A stretch of DNA of 64,000 bases from Fortiea contorta PCC 7126 (GCF_000332295.1 NZ_KB235930.1:1431895-1495894), one strand, 5' to 3'; shown: positions 54,058-63,264, counted from the first letter of the stretch. The notes: generated from the sequence alone by a model not told the origin. A program made the numbers and translations.

Positions 54058-57000
54058 TTATTGATTTTCGTTATCAACAGATTCAGTAGATTTATCATCT
54101 CTAGCTGCATTTTCTTTGTCGTCTTCTAAACGGTAAAGAAACTCGCAGGTATCTCGAATTAAGTTTAGTTGACGACCAGCTAAACGAGCGCGATCGCCTG
54201 CAAATGATTTCTCAAATACCTCCGTTACAAAATACCGTGCAAAATCTAAAACAGCTTGGCGTTCCTCCTCACGTTTGCTGATAATCCAACGTCCTTCAGC
54301 TGTAGAGGAATGAACGCGATCCATGAGTTTAAAAACTTCTGCTGCAACAGCCGCAACTAATGTATCTCCCTGAAACACACTTGACTCAGCTTTGAGTATA
54401 GTTTCTGCTGCGATATCAATGGGTTTCAAAACAGCATTAGATTTAGGATTATAACGCTTATTAGCTCTATAAAATCTGCGATACAAATCTGTTAGTTTCT
54501 TTGGATGATTCAGACTTGATTCTTCCTTCACATTCAATGTTTCCATATTGTTGTCATATTTTACATAAGGGTCAAAACAAGGATAAAAGTGATAGGCATA
54601 AAGCCTAATTTTCTCAATTCGTGCTGTTTCTATTCCCTGGTTACGTACCCAACGATTGAGGTAAGAAAAAACGTACAGAGGACTAGTTTCAAAATCTTTC
54701 GCCAGTTCTGTAAATCTCCCCCAATTGGCATCGTAACCAGACTTACCTTGTCTAGCATTGACATCAAGGTGAATAGCATAGGCGGCGGTAAGCACATTTA
54801 AAGGTGCTGGGTATTGGATACTGTTTTCATTCCAGCCTTCGAGAATGTAGTCAAGACGGAAGCGATCGCGCCTTACTAAAGCACGGAAAGCATGAGGCGC
54901 ACTATCAAGGAAAACGCTTTCCTCAAATTCAGCACCATCATTAAAAGGTGGAATTGGCGACTCCGAAACCACAGTTTTAACATCTAAAATCATGGGAAAA
55001 GCAAATGCTAACCAAGTTGGCATTACCCAAGATTCCGTATCGGTGCTGTCTCTTCCTGGCGGGAGTGCCATGAAGTAAAATGTTAAAGGCTGGTCTTCAG
55101 GATAGGAAAGCTTAAAGGTGCGATCTTTGTCACGCTGGAGGTTTTCATCGATTAAGAAACTATCTACACTTTGATAATTTTCTCGTTTTAAGTTTGCCTG
55201 TAAATCTTTACTGATAAAATGATTGCGGACGCTGGTATCAAAGCGAGTTTGAGCAATACCATTGTATGCTTTCTGCAAAAACTTATTAGTCTCTGGAGTA
55301 AAATAATAAGTTGGATAAAAATAGAGATAGCGATATTTCCCATCTTCAAATCGCTTACCTACAGCTTGAGTTTGATTCATCAAGATTTGCCTCAGCATCA
55401 TCTCCACACCTGCAATACTGGAGATATTGCGTTTAGCGTTAGAACCTCCTAATATTTGCTTGTTTGTATAAACTTGGGGCGTAAATAAAACTGCTGATTC
55501 CATTTGCTCAGTAACCGTGTAAGCAGAATGAGAAATTGAGCAAATTAATTGTTTCCCTCGTCCTGCTTTTTTCGCAGCATTGTAGTTTGCCAACTCCTTA
55601 AAAAAGATTTCTGCTTGATCGGTAGCTGATTTTTGTTGCGTTTCAGTCGGAAGCATAATCACGCGATCGCACCAATCCCTCAAATCTTTCCATTCATCAG
55701 GTAGTTTGTACTGATTAATGATTGGTTCAATGACTTCTATCCATCGATTAACCAGACTTTGACAAATCTCACGAACGTCTTCTTGCCCTGGATTACGTTT
55801 AAGGTATTGCGTTGCAATATAATACCAGTCATACGCGATGCCTCCAGTATCTTTAAGTTGCTGAAATGCGATAATTTCAGATTTATATTCAGATAAATCA
55901 AGAAAATCAATAGCTATTTCTGTAAGATTAATAGTTGGAATTGGAGGTAGTTTTTTGTTATTTTTAATTAGGGCTTTAACTCTGTCCAGATACTCTTTCC
56001 AAAACTTTCCAGTTATTAAAGCTCCTAGTTCTGCCAAATGATCTATACGAATATCTTCCGCAAAATCTATTTCGATATTCTTAGCTAAAACACCTTTACG
56101 CTGGAATTGAGCTAAATTAGTAGCTTTATCTGCTGCCTTGCTGGTTTTGACTTTACTCGGTACTGCATCGACGGTAAACTGCATTAAGCCTTTGATGTCG
56201 AGAAAGAGATTGTAATAGTCGGCATACTTCATCCCAATATTTCCACGACTGAAGCCAACTTTTCGGAGTTGAAGTTGATTAGCGCAGAGTTTTTTTATGG
56301 TGTCAATAACGCGATCATCTAATCCTTGTCTACTAATTTTTGGAGCATCTTTTCGAGCTAAATAAATTACTCCTGTGGGTAGATAAAGCAGTCTTTTGTA
56401 GTGAGTTTTATCCTCAGTGTTGAGGCTAGTGTGTGCTTCCATCAAAGCATTATTAACAACGTTAGTTAATACACCACGGTTTTCAGCAATACTGTGATAG
56501 GTAAATTTTAATTGCCCATCACTGAGGCTGTGGAGAATTCCATTTAATGTCTGGTGTTCTGCATCTTGAGGATGCTTAATAATTGAGGAAAGTAAATCAG
56601 CTAAACAAGTTAAATCAGCAAGACATATCAGAATGTAATCATCAATTATTGGCTGTAAACCATGCTCAGAAACATTGAGATTTGTATCATTTCGACGCTG
56701 GGCATTGTAGGCAATAAATAACAAATCATCTCGATATTCTTGCCATGCTGTTGGTTCATCAGGACTAACAAATTTATCAAGACCTAATTCACAGACTATA
56801 ACATCTATAATTTCGCGGTGAGCATCTACAGATAACTTGCGAATGTCTTGTTCTTTATCTTGTCCAATTGCTTTATAATTATCTGGCATTTTAGGAAATA
56901 GCCGATAATCAAACTTTTCAAAATCATGTAAAATAAACCCAGCAATTAATAAGCGTCTTTCTTGTTCTTGAATTACCCTTTTTGCAGTGGTGTCAAGTTG

Positions 57001-57489
57001 ATTTAAACAACGTTCTATTAAATTAGCTGGTAGTAAACCATTGAGTAAATGAGTATTTAAAGATTGATCACCTGCATTTCTTCGATCAAGTTTTTTCGGT
57101 TCTTTTATTTTGTGACTTTTTCCTAAATTATTTTGGTGGAAATTCTCTATCTCCTTTTCTTTCTTTTTATCAAGATAATCAAAAAATTTACCACCTTTGG
57201 CTGTAACTCCAACTGCTACCCGTAAAAGATTGGGTAAAACGTAATCACTAAATTCCTGCATAATTAAATCATCGTCATTTTCTGATTTAATTGCATCTTG
57301 CAGTAACTTGAGGGTTAAGAGTTCTGCTAATTGCGTTTCGACTTTTAGATTAGATATTTCTTGAAAGTCAGAATCATCTCCAGACATCCAATCATCATCT
57401 GATAGTTCGGAGGTTGAATCATTTTCTGTTTCTGCTTCTAAGATTGATAGTTGTTGATATTCATCTGACTTCTTACTTTTTTTAGCCAT
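54058..57489 (-). CDS. csc3: Type I-D large subunit Cas10d (Csc3) with HD nuclease
   Basis: The 1143-residue protein is the hallmark I-D large subunit. An HD-type nuclease site lies near the N-terminus (His188-Asp189 in FILHDFEKFDY, with further His around 147 and 223), since in I-D the HD domain is carried by Cas10d rather than by Cas3. The palm-like part lacks the GGDD of type III Cas10. The first 50 residues are acidic and probably flexible. It recognises the PAM and cuts DNA with Cas3. YhcG is encoded 64 bp upstream. Confidence 0.95.
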   Translation of the reverse strand: MAKKSKKSDEYQQLSILEAETENDSTSELSDDDWMSGDDSDFQEISNLKVETQLAELLTLKLLQDAIKSENDDDLIMQEFSDYVLPNLLRVAVGVTAKGGKFFDYLDKKKEKEIENFHQNNLGKSHKIKEPKKLDRRNAGDQSLNTHLLNGLLPANLIERCLNQLDTTAKRVIQEQERRLLIAGFILHDFEKFDYRLFPKMPDNYKAIGQDKEQDIRKLSVDAHREIIDVIVCELGLDKFVSPDEPTAWQEYRDDLLFIAYNAQRRNDTNLNVSEHGLQPIIDDYILICLADLTCLADLLSSIIKHPQDAEHQTLNGILHSLSDGQLKFTYHSIAENRGVLTNVVNNALMEAHTSLNTEDKTHYKRLLYLPTGVIYLARKDAPKISRQGLDDRVIDTIKKLCANQLQLRKVGFSRGNIGMKYADYYNLFLDIKGLMQFTVDAVPSKVKTSKAADKATNLAQFQRKGVLAKNIEIDFAEDIRIDHLAELGALITGKFWKEYLDRVKALIKNNKKLPPIPTINLTEIAIDFLDLSEYKSEIIAFQQLKDTGGIAYDWYYIATQYLKRNPGQEDVREICQSLVNRWIEVIEPIINQYKLPDEWKDLRDWCDRVIMLPTETQQKSATDQAEIFFKELANYNAAKKAGRGKQLICSISHSAYTVTEQMESAVLFTPQVYTNKQILGGSNAKRNISSIAGVEMMLRQILMNQTQAVGKRFEDGKYRYLYFYPTYYFTPETNKFLQKAYNGIAQTRFDTSVRNHFISKDLQANLKRENYQSVDSFLIDENLQRDKDRTFKLSYPEDQPLTFYFMALPPGRDSTDTESWVMPTWLAFAFPMILDVKTVVSESPIPPFNDGAEFEESVFLDSAPHAFRALVRRDRFRLDYILEGWNENSIQYPAPLNVLTAAYAIHLDVNARQGKSGYDANWGRFTELAKDFETSPLYVFSYLNRWVRNQGIETARIEKIRLYAYHFYPCFDPYVKYDNNMETLNVKEESSLNHPKKLTDLYRRFYRANKRYNPKSNAVLKPIDIAAETILKAESSVFQGDTLVAAVAAEVFKLMDRVHSSTAEGRWIISKREEERQAVLDFARYFVTEVFEKSFAGDRARLAGRQLNLIRDTCEFLYRLEDDKENAARDDKSTESVDNENQ

Positions 57490-57553
57490 CTTCTTTATTA
57501 AAAATAATTAAATAAGATTTGAGTTATACAGCATTATCGCTAATCGTCAAGAT

Positions 57554-58573
57554 TCATTCAAATCCTTCTAGTAATCTAGCAACTTGTTCTGGATCTGGAA
57601 GTTGATTTTTTAATTCTTGTGGTACTTTAGAAACTATTTGGTAAGTTGCAACACCAATTGGTTTATTAGATTCCTTTAGTGCATATTCAACAATAGTTCT
57701 CTGTTTGGACTTACAAAGAATAATGCCAATAGAAGGATTTTCTTCTGGTAGCTTTACCGTGTTATCTAAAACAGCCAAATAAAACTGCATTTTGCCAACA
57801 TATTCAGGTAAAAACTTACCAATTTTTAATTCTATTGCCACCAAACACTTTAAACGGCGATGATATAATAAGATATCTATAAAATATTCTTCATCATCAA
57901 CTTCTAAACGATATTGGCTACCAATAAAGGCAAATATTCCACCCATTTCTTGTAAGAAAGGTTGAACTTTTGCTAAAATTGACTCTTCTAGCTGTCGTTC
58001 GCTGTGTTCATCTGCTAATTCCAAAAAATCAAAAGTATATTCATCTTTAACTGCTAGCTTTAATTGGTTACGGATCTCTGCTGAAATACTTTGATCAAAA
58101 TTAGTTTGATTCAGCAGAGTTTTTTCATAAGTTTGATTTTCAATTTGGTGAATTAAAACGTTTTTTGTCCAGCCAAACTTCCGAGTCATTCTAATGTAAA
58201 ATTCTCGTTCTAAATCATCTTTGCATTTTTCTAAAATGACTAAATTGTGAGTCCATCCAATTTCTGCAACCATTGGTTGCAGTTTTTCATTTTGGCTATA
58301 TGTGACGTAAAAGTTCCGCATATTCCAGATATTTCGAGCAGAAAACCCACTAATACCAGGAAATTCTGCTTGTAAATCTTTTGCTAGCTGTTCTACTACT
58401 GATTTCCCCCAACTAGCATCCTGTTGTTTGATAACAATCATCTGCCCAATATCCCAATACAAGTTAATCATTTCCCGATTAACTGCCTTTAATGCTTCGT
58501 ACTGGGCTGAACGAATCCGTTGTTGTACTTCCATAAGTAGATTTCTGTAATCATCAGAAATGGAATTACTCAT
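57554..58573 (-). CDS. YhcG/DUF1016-family PD-(D/E)XK nuclease within the cas operon
   Basis: The 339-residue protein has the YhcG N-terminal helical domain (EVQQRIRSAQYEALKAVNREMINLYWDIGQMIV) and the C-terminal nuclease core. Asp233 is in YFIDILLYHRR and Glu248-x-Lys250 in VAIELKIG, followed by the conserved EYVGKMQFYLA. YhcG genes are widespread mobile nucleases whose role is poorly known. Here the gene shares the csc3 operon, 12 bp after a small coiled-coil gene. The pair may be a cassette inserted between cas3 and csc3. Confidence 0.9.
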   Translation of the reverse strand: MSNSISDDYRNLLMEVQQRIRSAQYEALKAVNREMINLYWDIGQMIVIKQQDASWGKSVVEQLAKDLQAEFPGISGFSARNIWNMRNFYVTYSQNEKLQPMVAEIGWTHNLVILEKCKDDLEREFYIRMTRKFGWTKNVLIHQIENQTYEKTLLNQTNFDQSISAEIRNQLKLAVKDEYTFDFLELADEHSERQLEESILAKVQPFLQEMGGIFAFIGSQYRLEVDDEEYFIDILLYHRRLKCLVAIELKIGKFLPEYVGKMQFYLAVLDNTVKLPEENPSIGIILCKSKQRTIVEYALKESNKPIGVATYQIVSKVPQELKNQLPDPEQVARLLEGFE

Positions 58574-58585
58574 AATGACAATATT

Positions 58586-58831
58586 TCAATCTCTACAGTA
58601 AAAATCGTTTTTTTCTTCTAGTTCCTGATTTCTACCAATTAGATAGTCGAATTGAGCAACTTTTCTGCATAACAATTGGATTGATTCCTCAGTTTCCTCA
58701 ATTCTACGGTCATGGTCTGAGAGTCGATCATCTTGAATGATATTGTGCTGCTGCTGCACTTTAATGCGATCAATCAGATCATTGATGGCATAACGGAGTT
58801 GGTCTAAGGGGTCAGAGTTTTGGCTTTGCAT
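58586..58831 (-). CDS. Small coiled-coil protein upstream of the YhcG nuclease
   Basis: The 81-residue protein has heptad-like charged helices (DQLRYAINDLIDRIKVQQQHN, ETEESIQLLCRKVAQFDYLI) and no known domain. CAGGAAA lies about ten bases before the ATG on the minus strand. It could be a partner or antitoxin-like inhibitor of YhcG, by analogy with small genes beside toxins; that is inference. It is the first gene after the promoter at 58924-58952. Confidence 0.6.
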   Translation of the reverse strand: MQSQNSDPLDQLRYAINDLIDRIKVQQQHNIIQDDRLSDHDRRIEETEESIQLLCRKVAQFDYLIGRNQELEEKNDFYCRD

Positions 58832-58923
58832 CTAAGTGTTTCCTGGTTTAAAGGATTACTTTAGAGCCTAGCATACTATTTTTTCCGAGACCATTGATTT
58901 TTATCGTAAAAGCACTCTCTGAC

Positions 58924-58952
58924 AATATATCCGTGAATAATGATTCTGTAAC
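58924..58952 (-). promoter_or_regulatory. Predicted promoter of the YhcG-csc3-...-cas2 operon, overlapping a pseudo-protospacer
   Basis: On the minus strand GTTACA (58952-58947) and TATATT (58929-58924) sit 17 bp apart, a reasonable sigma-70-type pair, about 95 bp before the coiled-coil gene. The same bases contain a GTT triplet (58952-58950) followed by a site (58949-58928) that matches the first 22 nt of the nearby pseudo-spacer at 19 positions. Confidence 0.5.
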
Positions 58953-59005
58953 TATAAACAAATTCGACTGTGAATGCCTCTTTCGTGCTATCTTATGGTG
59001 GTGGG

Positions 59006-59112
59006 GTCTTTAAATAATCCCTTCTTAGGGATTGAAACACAGACTCATAATTCACTGATACTGAACCCACCCTGCTGACAAAGCAGCAAATCCCTATTAG
59101 GGATCTCAACAC
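59006..59112 (+). ncRNA. Candidate crRNA-like RNA: two degenerate repeats around one pseudo-spacer
   Basis: On the plus strand a repeat-like unit (59006-59038) has the stem AATCCCT/AGGGAT and ends GGGATTGAAAC, identical at its last 12 bases to the array repeat in its crRNA orientation. A second unit (about 59077-59112) keeps ATCCCTATTAGGGAT but has a changed end (CTCAACAC). The 37-nt pseudo-spacer between them (from 59039) begins ACAGACTCATAATTCAC. The unit reads opposite to the cas genes and its second repeat overlaps the end of cas3. The layout matches CreA/CreR-type crRNA-like regulators of other CRISPR types. Confidence 0.65.
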
Positions 59113-61322
59113 GGCGTTATCCATATCTCATCCCCTTTACTCTTAAACCAATATGTCAAGGTATCTAGCAATAGTGCAGACTGCCCGAAGGCAATGCAGT
59201 ATGGTGGTGTATTATCTAAAACACTATATTGGTCACTAATTGGGTAAATCTGAAAGTGCATTGGCAATCGTCCTTGCTGACGTACTCTCTCTAAGGGAAA
59301 AGGCAGCAGATAACAAACTAATGCCTGTTTCTTCAATTGCTTGTTAATTTCACTAATCCAATAGTTTGCAGGTTGCCAAACCTGAATACCCAACAACACC
59401 TGCACATCCCATGTATCAGCAAAGGGTTTCAAGTCTCCAGGATAAGTAAATTTCCAATCTAGTCTTTCTTCTCGATAGCGAAGTAATTTCATAAATCCTA
59501 AGCAGTTTTTAAATCTGCCTTTGGGAATAACTGTATCTGTGCGTTCTGCTGTCGCTTGTCGCAGTCGTTCAAATTCTGTCCCCTTCATCGGTTCAATTTC
59601 CAAGTTGCTGAGAATTCCAGGTAAATCGTAGGTTTTGAACTTATCAGCCTCATTTTTCTCTGTAGTGTCGTAAATTCCACACAGTAAAGGACTCTTACCT
59701 CGAAAACTCACAGCCTCCTCTAAAATAGGATTTCCCTTATCTGTTCCTGAAAGTTCGTGCCATTTTTCTTCCCATTCTTTGCTACGGACAAACGCTGCTT
59801 TAAGACTGGCTTTTCTTTTGTCTGTGCTGAAAACTATCTCACAATCTTTCTTTAGTGCTTCCTGACTACCTGCTGCATATTGCTGTTTAATATTAGGATG
59901 TCCCAACTGTCGAACCAGTCGCATAGATTGAACAACACCCCATTTAAAGTAATAGCCTGTAAAATCATTAATTTTGCGGTATTTATCCCTAATTTGATCG
60001 TGAAAAAATGGACGTTCATAAACTTCGCCTGACTTCAATAGTGGTGTTTCATCCTTCCCATCTTTTTCAAAAAGCCTTTTCACCAAAAATTCAGGGACAA
60101 GTGCATAAGCAGTAAAGTTAGTAAAATTAATCTGCTGTCCGTTACGTTCATAACCATCATGTCGTCCCAGTCTGCCTAAACGCTGGATAAAATTACCCGC
60201 ATCTGCTGATTCAAAAAACAAGAAATTGATTTTGAAATCAACACCTACATCAATAGTGCTAGTTCCCAAAACTAAATCAGCATTTAGGGATTCTTCTTTA
60301 GTTTTTTTCCCAGATAAACCAGTATTTTCTTCAACTGTGAAATTATACGGCTGGAGAAAAGGTATAAAAAAATCCTTTAATCTTTTCACAGCAGCAATAG
60401 AATTAAGAATAATTGCGCCTTTGCTACCTGGATGCTTTTGTAAATGATCTAAAATCAACGCTGCATTATCTTTCAACCAAGTTTCCGAAGCTTTAGGTGT
60501 AGATTCTAAACCGACAAAATGCAATGATATTTCCCCTACGACTTTTCGCCAATCTTGGATTTTTAGAGGCTCAGATTCAGTAAGAGTATAAGGAAATTGA
60601 TATTTATGCTCTTCAAGTGGGTTAATTTCATGACAGCGAAAATCTGCTAATTTAAGCCTTTCAATTAATTGGGTATTTGGTGTGGCAGAAAGGAATAAAA
60701 ACTTTTTACGCCTATTAGTGCGACGAATCAAAAGTATTGTATTAATGACGCTGGCGATTTGTGGTGCTTGAAATACGTGAAATTCATCAAAAAGAATGAC
60801 ATTAAAACGCTTATCTATTCTATTCCAGAGTTTATCGGGATTATCTTTATAAAGTAAATATGCCCCATAATGTAGATAGTGAAAAATATCAGGATTTGTA
60901 AGCAAAATTTCAGATTGTCCAGCGCGAGTTTCTAAAGCTACTCCTTTTTTTAAGTTTTCTTCTTCAGCATAAATTTCTAATTCTTGCCCACTTAATCGAT
61001 TAACACGCGGTTTATGTTCAGGCTGAAATTTCTCAATGTATCCTCTAATTTGTTTTTCTTGATCTCTAGCGAGTTCGTTTGTGGGATATAGCCCTAAAAC
61101 TGGAGAGTGTCTTTGCAAAATATCCAGGTATCCGGCGAGACTTTTACCATCGCCAGTCATTGCAGTGTTGAACACGACATCAATATTTGGATCGCGCAAC
61201 GCTTCTAAAGTAGCTGCTTGATGCCAAGAAAGTGACCAATCTTGAGGTAACTTCACCCCGTCAGGTGTCGGGACTGTTTGGGAGTAAACAGGCTTGAGAG
61301 TAATTCTGTAATTTTCGGACAT
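59106..61322 (-). CDS. cas3: Type I-D CRISPR helicase Cas3 (Cas3')
   Basis: The 738-residue SF2 helicase has motif I TGDGKS (residues 56-61), motif II DEFH (178-181) in ILFDEFHVF, motif III SAT (211-213) and the later IQRLGRLGRHDG of motif VI. No HD domain is present, as usual for I-D, where it sits in Cas10d. It is separated from the rest of the cas genes by the candidate guide RNA, so it is probably its own transcription unit. The WYL regulator is divergent, 100 bp away. Confidence 0.94.
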   Translation of the reverse strand: MSENYRITLKPVYSQTVPTPDGVKLPQDWSLSWHQAATLEALRDPNIDVVFNTAMTGDGKSLAGYLDILQRHSPVLGLYPTNELARDQEKQIRGYIEKFQPEHKPRVNRLSGQELEIYAEEENLKKGVALETRAGQSEILLTNPDIFHYLHYGAYLLYKDNPDKLWNRIDKRFNVILFDEFHVFQAPQIASVINTILLIRRTNRRKKFLFLSATPNTQLIERLKLADFRCHEINPLEEHKYQFPYTLTESEPLKIQDWRKVVGEISLHFVGLESTPKASETWLKDNAALILDHLQKHPGSKGAIILNSIAAVKRLKDFFIPFLQPYNFTVEENTGLSGKKTKEESLNADLVLGTSTIDVGVDFKINFLFFESADAGNFIQRLGRLGRHDGYERNGQQINFTNFTAYALVPEFLVKRLFEKDGKDETPLLKSGEVYERPFFHDQIRDKYRKINDFTGYYFKWGVVQSMRLVRQLGHPNIKQQYAAGSQEALKKDCEIVFSTDKRKASLKAAFVRSKEWEEKWHELSGTDKGNPILEEAVSFRGKSPLLCGIYDTTEKNEADKFKTYDLPGILSNLEIEPMKGTEFERLRQATAERTDTVIPKGRFKNCLGFMKLLRYREERLDWKFTYPGDLKPFADTWDVQVLLGIQVWQPANYWISEINKQLKKQALVCYLLPFPLERVRQQGRLPMHFQIYPISDQYSVLDNTPPYCIAFGQSALLLDTLTYWFKSKGDEIWITPC

Positions 61323-61416
61323 ACACTTAAATAGTGTCCGTAACTAGTTGTTAAAAACTATATTGGCACGCAAAATAGAAGTTGACAAGAGAAAATGTGT
61401 ACAAAGTGTACGGACA
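61315..61416. promoter_or_regulatory. Divergent cas3/WYL control region with repeated TGTCCG boxes
   Basis: TGTCCGTA (61335-61342) and its inverse TACGGACA (61409-61416) flank the central 66 bp, and a third CGGACA lies at 61315-61320 on the cas3 start codon. A direct repeat GTGTAC-AAA-GTGTAC lies at about 61397-61411. These are candidate binding sites for the WYL protein. Confidence 0.45.
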
Positions 61417-61422
61417 ATTTTA

Positions 61423-62292
61423 ATGAGTCGAAAAGGTCAATCTATTACACTGTCGATATCAGAACGTGATAAAGCCGAGCTAGAAGCGATCGCCTTAGAA
61501 TTCGGTATGATGTGGGGAGAAGAGCAGCCTAACATCTCCAAGTTAATTAAAGCGATCGCTCAACGTCAGCTACTTATCGGTAACAATAACGATTGGAAAG
61601 AATCCCGCATCCGCGCCTTACATCGCTGTATTGCGGCTTTGACAGATATCGGACAAATTGAACAAGCCCAAATCATTGCTAACTTGCTTCTCGAACGCAG
61701 CGAACTATCAATACCTCTGCGAAACGAAATCGAACGCTTTCTCGAAAATTCCCCTCCAGCTTGGCGCTTACAAATAGATAACTACATTCTGCGAAACCAA
61801 CCATTTCAGCTTTCTTATCAAGATGCAAGAGGTGTATTATTCAACTTTACAGTTCGCCATGCCCAAGTTGCACCTCACGAAAAGCGACAATATCTCGATT
61901 GCTGGTGTGAAGAAACAGAAGGAAACTTTGATATCCCAGAACTGATTCACAACTGGAGTTTACGATTAGACAGAATTACAGATGCAGCGGTGACTGTAAT
62001 TTCTGGTGAATGGCGTAATCAGTTAGATGAGATAGAAGTTGAAATGCATTTATTCGCTGGTTTAGCCTTTGCTTATCAAGCCAAACCAGAAGACACTACA
62101 AGCGAATGGCTACCAGATAAACCAAAAGTCAAGCGAGTTATCAGGCGAGTATCGAGTACCTTTTGGTTTAGCCGCGAAGTTATGCAGTATGCACCAGATT
62201 GTGTTGTGATATTACCGGAAAATGTGCGCGATCGCCTCAAGCAAAAACTCCTCACCCTCTGCCAGTTGTACGATATCGAAACCACGAGTTAA
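61423..62292 (+). CDS. WYL-domain transcriptional regulator of the CRISPR locus
   Basis: The 289-residue protein has an N-terminal ribbon/helix DNA-binding part (GQSITLSISERDKAELEAIALEFG, ISKLIKAIAQRQ) and a C-terminal WYL domain (LSYQDARGVLFNFTVRHAQVAPHEKRQYLDCWCEE and the RLDRITDAAV strand). In Synechocystis a WYL protein beside the I-D locus (Sll7009) represses crRNA accumulation. Position and domain make this its likely counterpart. The ATG at 61423 is preferred over a frame extension to 61348. Confidence 0.82.
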   Translation: MSRKGQSITLSISERDKAELEAIALEFGMMWGEEQPNISKLIKAIAQRQLLIGNNNDWKESRIRALHRCIAALTDIGQIEQAQIIANLLLERSELSIPLRNEIERFLENSPPAWRLQIDNYILRNQPFQLSYQDARGVLFNFTVRHAQVAPHEKRQYLDCWCEETEGNFDIPELIHNWSLRLDRITDAAVTVISGEWRNQLDEIEVEMHLFAGLAFAYQAKPEDTTSEWLPDKPKVKRVIRRVSSTFWFSREVMQYAPDCVVILPENVRDRLKQKLLTLCQLYDIETTS

Positions 62293-62385
62293 ATGATACC
62301 GTCACCATAACAAAATTAATTTCAGAAATACTCAGCGCTACTCTGCACTGACTCCGTGTCCCTCTGCGTTAAAAAACTCTCCAAA

Positions 62386-63252
62386 TTAATGCAAAAATCG
62401 CAAAATCTGGTCAATCATTCGATTCGCCTGAGAACCATAACCGCCGCCAAATAAGTTGAAGTGATTCAAAATATGATACAGGTTATATACCGTTTTTCTA
62501 TCTTCATAACCTGCATCTAAAGGAAACACTTCGTTATAACCTTGATAAAACTCTGCAGGAAAACCACCAAACAATTCTGTCATGGCGATATCAACTTCTC
62601 TATCGCCATAATAAGTAGCTGGGTCAAAAATCACTGGTTCTCCTGACACACTACACCCAGCATTTCCACCCCACAAATCGCCGTGTACTAAAGATGGTTG
62701 TACCTCGTGGTCTACCCATAATTCCGGAATCGCTGCTAATAATTTTTCTTGCTGCGGAAAACTACCACCCCGACGCCTGGCTAACTGAAATTGATAACCT
62801 AGGCGATGTTTTGTATAAAATTCTGCCCAGTCTGCTGTCCAATTGTTGATTTGGGGTGTGGAACCAATGGTATTGTTAATTTTCCAGCCAAAACCTTGAC
62901 TGCTGGTAGCTTTATGCATTGCAGCTAGTTTGCGTCCCATCTCCAGCCAGGATTGAGTATTACCTCTTCCCATTTCTAGCCATTCCAGCACGATGTAGCT
63001 AGAATTCCCAGCCGTACCCCAACACAGGGGTTTGGGAACGCGGATGCTAGCTGTTGTCAGCATGTCCTCTAACCCCAGCGCCTCGGCTTCAAACATCGCC
63101 ACTTGTGATGCTTGATTAATTTTGACAAAGTAAGTCAACTCACCATCACAGACAGCATAACCTTGGTTAATACACCCACCACTCACACTGCGCCGCTGCT
63201 GACTCTGAAATTTCTCACCAGTCACCCGGCTAATATGAGCATCAATTTCCAT
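62386..63252 (-). CDS. Fructosamine/ketosamine-3-kinase family protein
   Basis: From ATG 63252 (288 aa) the protein shows the APH-like kinase fold: VSGGCINQGYAV (P-loop-like), FVKIN (Lys), ASIRVPKPL, the catalytic HGDLWGGN and the metal DPATYYGDREVDIAMTELFGG. It phosphorylates glycated amines so that proteins can be deglycated. The frame continues upstream through the octamer repeat (MGRWGDGVMGRWGDGE), which is repeat translation, so the later ATG is used. Confidence 0.88.
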   Translation of the reverse strand: MEIDAHISRVTGEKFQSQQRRSVSGGCINQGYAVCDGELTYFVKINQASQVAMFEAEALGLEDMLTTASIRVPKPLCWGTAGNSSYIVLEWLEMGRGNTQSWLEMGRKLAAMHKATSSQGFGWKINNTIGSTPQINNWTADWAEFYTKHRLGYQFQLARRRGGSFPQQEKLLAAIPELWVDHEVQPSLVHGDLWGGNAGCSVSGEPVIFDPATYYGDREVDIAMTELFGGFPAEFYQGYNEVFPLDAGYEDRKTVYNLYHILNHFNLFGGGYGSQANRMIDQILRFLH

Positions 63253-63264
63253 CCAATTTGTCAA

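Noticed and set aside
58928-59060. The pseudo-spacer/promoter match as a simple inverted repeat or long hairpin
   Set aside because: Possible in principle, but it would not explain the flanking repeats, the match starting exactly at spacer position 1, the GTT triplet, or mismatches at positions 6 and 18.
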